10,438 nucleotides of DNA from contig JAEWBD010000072.1 in the NCBI GenBank assembly GCA_023391315.1, positions 1 to 10,438 of the forward strand, given 5' to 3'. Shown here one piece after another: positions 6,219-10,438 of this stretch. The position numbers and the translations under genes were made by a program. The DNA comes from Bacteroidota bacterium (GTDB lineage: Bacteria > Bacteroidota > Bacteroidia > Chitinophagales > Chitinophagaceae). Every line of letters starts with the position of its first letter. Position 1 is the first letter of the stretch. The notes beneath the pieces were generated by a model that was not told where the DNA came from, did no database searches, and saw only the letters and a program-made list of their open reading frames with translations.

Positions 6219-7142
6219 ATGAGTATTACCGTAGTAGGAACAATGGCTTTTGACGCTATTGAAACGCCTTTTGATAAAACAGATAAAATTATTGGCGGGT
6301 CGGCAACGTATGTGGCTTATGCAGCATCTTTTTTTGTGCAACCAATTCAACAAATTTCAATTGTGGGCAACGATTTTCCGCAAGATGAATTGGAGGCATT
6401 GCAAGACAGGGGTGTTAAAACAGATGGCGTTGAAATTGTGCCTGATAAAAAATCTTTTTTCTGGAGCGGCAAATATCATCTTGATATGAACAGCCGTGAT
6501 ACATTGATCACTGACCTGAATGTGCTAGCTGATTTTGATCCTAATGTTCCAGACAGTTACCAGGATTGCGATTTCCTGATGCTGGGTAATCTCGTGCCTG
6601 CCATTCAGCAAAAAATAATCAACCAGTTTAAACAACGTCCAAAATTAATTGTAATGGATACCATGAATTTCTGGATAGAAACGGCATGGGAAGATCTTAA
6701 ACAAACGCTTACCATGGTGGATGTTTTACTGGTTAACGACAGTGAGGCAAGACAAATAACCAATGAATATTCACTTGTAAAGGCAGCGAGAAAAATATTA
6801 ACAATGGGACCAAAGTTTCTTATCGTAAAGAAAGGTGAGCATGGCGCTTTACTATTTCATGAAAACAATGTTTTCTTTGCACCCGCAATGCCATTGGATG
6901 ATGTGTTTGACCCAACGGGCGCAGGCGATACTTTTGCAGGAGGCTTCATTGGCCATCTTGCAAAAACAAAAGATATTTCTTTTGAAAACATGAAAACGGC
7001 CATCATTGTTGGCTCTGCCATGGCAAGCTTTTGTGTGGAAAAATTTGGCCCCCAACGCTTAAAAGAAATTTCAAAAGAAGACATTGGAAACCGCTTACAG
7101 GAATTTGTGCAGCTTGTTAACTTCGATATCACTTTGGCATAA
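6219..7142 (+). CDS. PfkB-family carbohydrate or nucleoside kinase
   Basis: A cytoplasmic ribokinase-fold kinase that phosphorylates a hydroxyl of a sugar or nucleoside with ATP. With the ATG at 6219 the product is 307 residues, normal for the family. Signatures: the N-terminal strand ITVVGTMAFDAIETP (3-17), GGSATYVA (26-33, substrate-binding di-glycine), SIVGNDFP (47-54), LLVNDSEARQIT (170-181, the N-x-x-E metal region), VKKGEHGALL (203-212) and the second PfkB signature DPTGAGDTFAGG (231-242) with Asp237 as catalytic base. An upstream in-frame ATG at 6138 would add 27 residues encoded by the leader hairpin region; the family begins right at the first strand, so I reject it. Substrate is not deducible; adenosine kinase-like and ribokinase-like activities are both possible. 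The L,D-transpeptidase gene starts 51 bp later. Confidence 0.93.
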   Translation: MSITVVGTMAFDAIETPFDKTDKIIGGSATYVAYAASFFVQPIQQISIVGNDFPQDELEALQDRGVKTDGVEIVPDKKSFFWSGKYHLDMNSRDTLITDLNVLADFDPNVPDSYQDCDFLMLGNLVPAIQQKIINQFKQRPKLIVMDTMNFWIETAWEDLKQTLTMVDVLLVNDSEARQITNEYSLVKAARKILTMGPKFLIVKKGEHGALLFHENNVFFAPAMPLDDVFDPTGAGDTFAGGFIGHLAKTKDISFENMKTAIIVGSAMASFCVEKFGPQRLKEISKEDIGNRLQEFVQLVNFDITLA

Positions 7143-7193
7143 AGGCATTGCTTTGGTGTGATAATTGAAAATAAAATACCCATAATTCCAAAT

Positions 7194-8825
7194 ATGAAAA
7201 AAATACTGTGGGCTGTTCTTATTACGGGTATTGGCGTTTATTCATGCAAATCAAAACAAAAAGAGAAAATAGAAGTTGATAAAAGCATTAATCAAAAAAC
7301 ATCTTTCAATAACCTGTTCATTGATAGTAATACTATCAAAGTTTTTTTAACAAAACATCCTGAATATACAAAGTTCAGCCATCAGTATAGTGATTTTTAT
7401 AAGCTGCGCAATTATCAATGTGCATGGTTTGACAGTAGCGGCATTGGTGAGCAGGCTTATAATTTTATGAACCTGCTGGCAAATGCTGTTGACACCTATA
7501 ACGACAGCAGTTTATACAATAAGAAGCTCTCCGATGAAGTAGATAAGTTTAAAACGGATACTTCAGATAAGAATATAAAAACAACGCGGAATATTACGGA
7601 CACAGAGTTAAAGCTCACGGGCCAGTTCTTTGCCTATGCTTCAAAAATTTATGGAGGCAGCGATATAAATGTCCAGGAACTCGGTTGGTTTATCCCACGT
7701 AAAAAACTGAACCTTTCAGTGATGCTCGATTCGCTTATCGCGAATAAATCAGACATTAAAAAAAGTGAAATCCCATTAAGCAGTGCTTACAAAAGGTTAT
7801 TGGATTATCTTTCCGTTTATCGTAAAATAGCTCAAACCACACCCTGGGATTCTTTGCCATATCCTGAAAAAGCATTTCATAAAGGAGCCACATCACCCGA
7901 AATAATAACCATTAAACAGCGCTTGTTTGCTTTAGGTGATTTAGCTGAAAATGATACTACAAGTGTTTTTGATTCGTCAATGCTGGCTGCTGTAAAAAGA
8001 TTCCAGGTGCGAATGGGCGCAAACCCCGATGGTGTGATTGGAAAGACATTTATTACACAACTAAATGTAACGCCGGCTAAAAGAATAGAACAAATTCTCA
8101 TAAACCTCGAACGCCTGCGCTGGATGCCGCCAATGAACGACAGTACCAATTCGATTGTGGTAAATATTCCTGAATATAAAATGTATGTGTATGATAGCGG
8201 CAAGCTGCAGTTTCCCATGGATGTTGTTGTAGGCTCATCGGCAACCGGCACCGTTATATTTACAGGTAATTTAAAATACATTGTGTTTAGCCCGTACTGG
8301 AATATACCGGCAAGTATTGTGAAGAAAGAAATATTGCCGGGCATTGCGCGCAATCCCAATTATCTTGCTTCACACCGCATGGAGCAGTTTGGCCTGCAGG
8401 CAAAAGGCGTTCCAGCTATAAGGCAGTTGCCGGGAGCAGATAATGCATTAGGCAGGGTAAAATTTTTATTCCCAAACAACTTTGATATCTATTTTCACGA
8501 TACAAATAACCATGGCGCATTTAATGCGTCCAACAGGAATATCAGTCATGGATGCATTCGTTTGAGCGAACCCAAAAAGCTTGCTATGTATTTACTGCGT
8601 TCCGATACGGCAACCTATAATAACCAAACGGTTGATAGCCTTATGAATCTTGATAAAGAAAAATGGGTAACGCTTAAAAAACCGGTTCCGGTGGTAATAA
8701 GTTATTACACTGCGTTTGTTGACAGCAATGGCAGTCTCAATTTTCGCCGGGATATTTATAAACATGATTCTGCAATGGCGGCCAAATTATTTACCGACAA
8801 CAACAATTTAATGGCATTGAAATAA
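7194..8825 (+). CDS. Lipoprotein L,D-transpeptidase (YcbB-like, YkuD domain)
   Basis: L,D-transpeptidases make 3-3 cross-links between peptidoglycan stems or attach proteins to them, using a cysteine nucleophile and resisting most penicillins. The 543-residue product starts MKKILWAV and has a lipoprotein signal ending VYSC, with Cys18 the lipid site, so it is periplasmic and membrane-anchored. Domains: an N-terminal scaffold (about 40-230, with YQCAWFDSSG typical of YcbB proteins), PG_binding_1 (about 234-291, including AAVKRFQ and PDGVIGKTFITQL), and YkuD (about 320-470). Within YkuD are VVVGSSATGT, FSPYWNIPASIVKKEILP, ALGRVKFLFPN, FHD with His435, and SHGCIRLSEP with His452 and catalytic Cys454. 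The ATG at 7194 is preferred; a GTG at 7158 would place 12 extra residues before the signal peptide. It is complete, with no missing key residue. Confidence 0.95.
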   Translation: MKKILWAVLITGIGVYSCKSKQKEKIEVDKSINQKTSFNNLFIDSNTIKVFLTKHPEYTKFSHQYSDFYKLRNYQCAWFDSSGIGEQAYNFMNLLANAVDTYNDSSLYNKKLSDEVDKFKTDTSDKNIKTTRNITDTELKLTGQFFAYASKIYGGSDINVQELGWFIPRKKLNLSVMLDSLIANKSDIKKSEIPLSSAYKRLLDYLSVYRKIAQTTPWDSLPYPEKAFHKGATSPEIITIKQRLFALGDLAENDTTSVFDSSMLAAVKRFQVRMGANPDGVIGKTFITQLNVTPAKRIEQILINLERLRWMPPMNDSTNSIVVNIPEYKMYVYDSGKLQFPMDVVVGSSATGTVIFTGNLKYIVFSPYWNIPASIVKKEILPGIARNPNYLASHRMEQFGLQAKGVPAIRQLPGADNALGRVKFLFPNNFDIYFHDTNNHGAFNASNRNISHGCIRLSEPKKLAMYLLRSDTATYNNQTVDSLMNLDKEKWVTLKKPVPVVISYYTAFVDSNGSLNFRRDIYKHDSAMAAKLFTDNNNLMALK

Positions 8826-8940
8826 AATGTTCAGCCAGTATTAAACACATTTTTCGGAAACCGTCAAACAGAAATCGTGAATATAAGAATGAGGGCATTT
8901 ATTCACAACTCATCATTTTAAATTTTTATCATATTTAATC

Positions 8941-9345
8941 ATGTCATCCATCCCGAAAAAATTTAGCATAAACATTCAAGTGCAGCAACCGCATCTTGAT
9001 GCTGTGAGCCACGTAAACAATGTGGTTTATATACAATGGATGCAGGATATTGCTTCTATGCATTGGCATGCAATTGCCACACCTGAACTAAAAAATAAGT
9101 TTGTGTGGATGATAAGAAGACATGAAGTGGATTATCACAACCAGGCTTTTTTAAATGATAACCTCCTTATAAGAACATGGACGGGAGAATATACAAACGT
9201 AACCTGGAAGCGTCATTATGAAATAACCCGCCCGGCAGATAACAAAAAAATTATCAGCGCAGTGAGCTTGTGGATACCTGTTGATGTTGAAACGCAAAAA
9301 CCTCAGCGTGTTGATGAAGCTATGGTAAGTTTGTTTATGCAATAA
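8941..9345 (+). CDS. Acyl-CoA thioesterase, hotdog fold (4HBT/YbgC-like)
   Basis: A 134-residue single hotdog domain predicted to hydrolyse acyl-CoA or acyl-ACP thioesters in the cytoplasm. The signature is at residues 19-36: LDAVSHVNNVVYIQWMQD, with Asp20 the likely catalytic acid and HVNN at the start of the central helix. RRHEVDYHNQAFLNDNLLIRTW (59-80) fits the next strands, where family members have the V-x-Y/F and D-x-L/V pattern. It has the usual length, and MSSIPKKFSI is a good N-terminus. The chain length of the substrate cannot be told. It starts 115 bp after the L,D-transpeptidase stop, in a gap with no clear promoter or terminator, and its end faces folC at a distance of 28 bp. Confidence 0.9.
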   Translation: MSSIPKKFSINIQVQQPHLDAVSHVNNVVYIQWMQDIASMHWHAIATPELKNKFVWMIRRHEVDYHNQAFLNDNLLIRTWTGEYTNVTWKRHYEITRPADNKKIISAVSLWIPVDVETQKPQRVDEAMVSLFMQ

Positions 9346-9373
9346 TGTTTACAGGCCTGAATTGTGGGAGTTT

Positions 9374-10438
9374 TTACAAATTCACTTCCGCCACCAAAAA
9401 CACGCTGCCACAAACTAAAATCAAGTCTTCTTTATCAGCGCGGGTAATAGCTTCAGAAAGCGCAGCATTTACATCTGCAAAATCTTTTCCTTTCAAACCA
9501 TGCACAGCAGCAAGATCGGCAAGTATTTTTTCATTTAAAGCCCTTGGTAATTGCGCTTTGGTAAAATAATAGTCAGCATTTACGGGCAACAAAGCCAGGA
9601 TGCTTTCAATATCCTTATCTTTTACAAATCCAATAATCAAATGCAGGCGGGTATAGCTTTCAAGTTCAAGTTGTTCCAGCAATTGTTTTATGCCCGCAAT
9701 ATTATGCGCCACATCAACAATTACAGCCGGGTTTTCTTTTAATTTCTCCCATCTGCCATGCAGGCCGGTAAGGTGTTTTACCTGTTTTAAAGCCTTTTCA
9801 ACATGTTGTAATGAGATATGCCAGCCCTTTAGTTGCAACTGATGCACGGCTTCCAAAACAGTAACAATATTTTTTGTTTGATAAATGCCCGGCAAATCGA
9901 GCAGGAAAGTATGATGTTCATCTTTTCTTACATCAACCACTTCTGCTTTCAGATGATTGTTTTCATAATTAAAGTCCTGCACATAAAAATTTTGCTGTGC
10001 AAAAATCAGCGGCGCATTTTTCTCTTTAGCCGAAGATTCAAATACGGGTCTTGTTTCATCCACAACTTCGCCTATGATGGCAGGGATATTTTGCTTGATG
10101 ATACCGGCCTTTTCATAGGCTATTTTTTCAAGTGTATCGCCCAATATTTGCGTATGATCGTAACCAATATTTGTGATGATTGAAATTTCGGGCAAAATAA
10201 TATTCGTGCTGTCAAGCCTGCCGCCAAGCCCTGTTTCTATAACAGCTACATCCACATTTTGCTGTGCAAAATATTCAAACGCCATTGCAACTGTTATCTC
10301 GAAAAAAGAAGGTTCAAGACGTTCAATCTGTGGCTTAATTCTTTCAGTGAAATCAATAATAAATTCTTTAGTGCACATTGCACCATTCACCCTTATTCTT
10401 TCCCTGAAGTCTTTTAAATGCGGCGATGTGTATAAACC
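9374..10438 (-). CDS. folC: Folylpolyglutamate synthase / dihydrofolate synthase, N-terminus cut by window edge
   Basis: FolC adds L-glutamate to dihydropteroate (giving dihydrofolate) and to reduced folates, using ATP, in the cytoplasm. The frame stays open from the TAA at 9374 to the right edge, giving 354 residues. The first visible residues are GLYTSPHLKDFRERIRVNG, a core FolC motif, so the GTG at 10388-10390 inside it is not a start. Further motifs: VIETGLGGRLDSTNI (Mg-binding Glu), TNIGYDHTQILGDTLEKIA followed by EKAGIIK, LHGRWE, VDVAHNIAG (hinge to the C-terminal domain) and a C-terminal GSVFLVAEV. The P-loop GTNGKGS and roughly 60-80 residues should lie beyond the edge. No internal defect is visible. 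It is convergent with the thioesterase gene; the 28-bp gap holds the palindrome CAGGCCTG but no strong terminator. Confidence 0.96.
   Translation of the reverse strand, partial: GLYTSPHLKDFRERIRVNGAMCTKEFIIDFTERIKPQIERLEPSFFEITVAMAFEYFAQQNVDVAVIETGLGGRLDSTNIILPEISIITNIGYDHTQILGDTLEKIAYEKAGIIKQNIPAIIGEVVDETRPVFESSAKEKNAPLIFAQQNFYVQDFNYENNHLKAEVVDVRKDEHHTFLLDLPGIYQTKNIVTVLEAVHQLQLKGWHISLQHVEKALKQVKHLTGLHGRWEKLKENPAVIVDVAHNIAGIKQLLEQLELESYTRLHLIIGFVKDKDIESILALLPVNADYYFTKAQLPRALNEKILADLAAVHGLKGKDFADVNAALSEAITRADKEDLILVCGSVFLVAEVNL

Noticed and set aside
7877..8359. A 160-codon frame on the minus strand
   Set aside because: It lies fully inside the L,D-transpeptidase gene, antisense to its PG-binding and YkuD regions, with no motif or start signal.
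9346..9373. Bidirectional terminator between the thioesterase gene and folC
   Set aside because: Only the 8-base palindrome CAGGCCTG is present, with no U-run in the right position on either strand.
10388..10390. GTG as the start of folC
   Set aside because: The frame continues upstream to the window edge and encodes TSPHLKDFRERIR, a core FolC motif, so the GTG is an internal valine.
1..10438. A defence system, mobile element or secondary-metabolite cluster
   Set aside because: Every gene falls into a core metabolic or envelope family. No transposase, integrase, nuclease, toxin-antitoxin pair or repeat array is visible on either strand.

Overview
The window looks like ordinary chromosomal DNA of a Bacteroidota bacterium, most probably family Chitinophagaceae. 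That placement is inference. It rests on the AT-rich codon usage, the lack of Shine-Dalgarno sequences before most genes, the protein wording of Ddl, FolC and the PduO-type enzyme, and the pairing of Ddl with a short membrane-anchored PASTA protein. I saw no tRNA, rRNA, CRISPR array, insertion sequence, phage gene or attachment site. Coding density is high and no stretch over 190 bases lacks a gene.

Left part (1-4733), all on the minus strand. Read in transcription order from the right: a secreted plant-type asparaginase/isoaspartyl peptidase, a 52-residue proline-rich lipoprotein ending at a good intrinsic terminator, a PduO-type cobalamin adenosyltransferase, a secreted protein of unknown function with two peptidoglycan-binding-like repeats, D-alanine--D-alanine ligase (ddl), and the N-terminus of a PASTA-domain membrane protein that runs off the left edge.

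A 187-bp divergent gap (4734-4920) separates this block from a plus-strand block: a class III PLP aminotransferase with no in-frame ATG start, a PfkB-family sugar/nucleoside kinase, a lipoprotein L,D-transpeptidase of the YcbB type, and a hotdog-fold acyl-CoA thioesterase. The last gene, folC, is on the minus strand, convergent with the thioesterase, and its N-terminus is cut by the right edge.

The only functional theme is the cell wall. Ddl makes the D-Ala-D-Ala end of the peptidoglycan stem, the PASTA protein probably binds peptidoglycan, the 466-residue secreted protein carries peptidoglycan-binding-like repeats, and the L,D-transpeptidase cross-links stems. The other genes (B12 adenosylation, folate glutamylation, a kinase, a transaminase, a thioesterase) are general metabolism and do not form a visible pathway together. 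I found no convincing new system. The items most worth a second look are the duplicated module in the secreted protein, the short lipoprotein gene, and the aminotransferase start.
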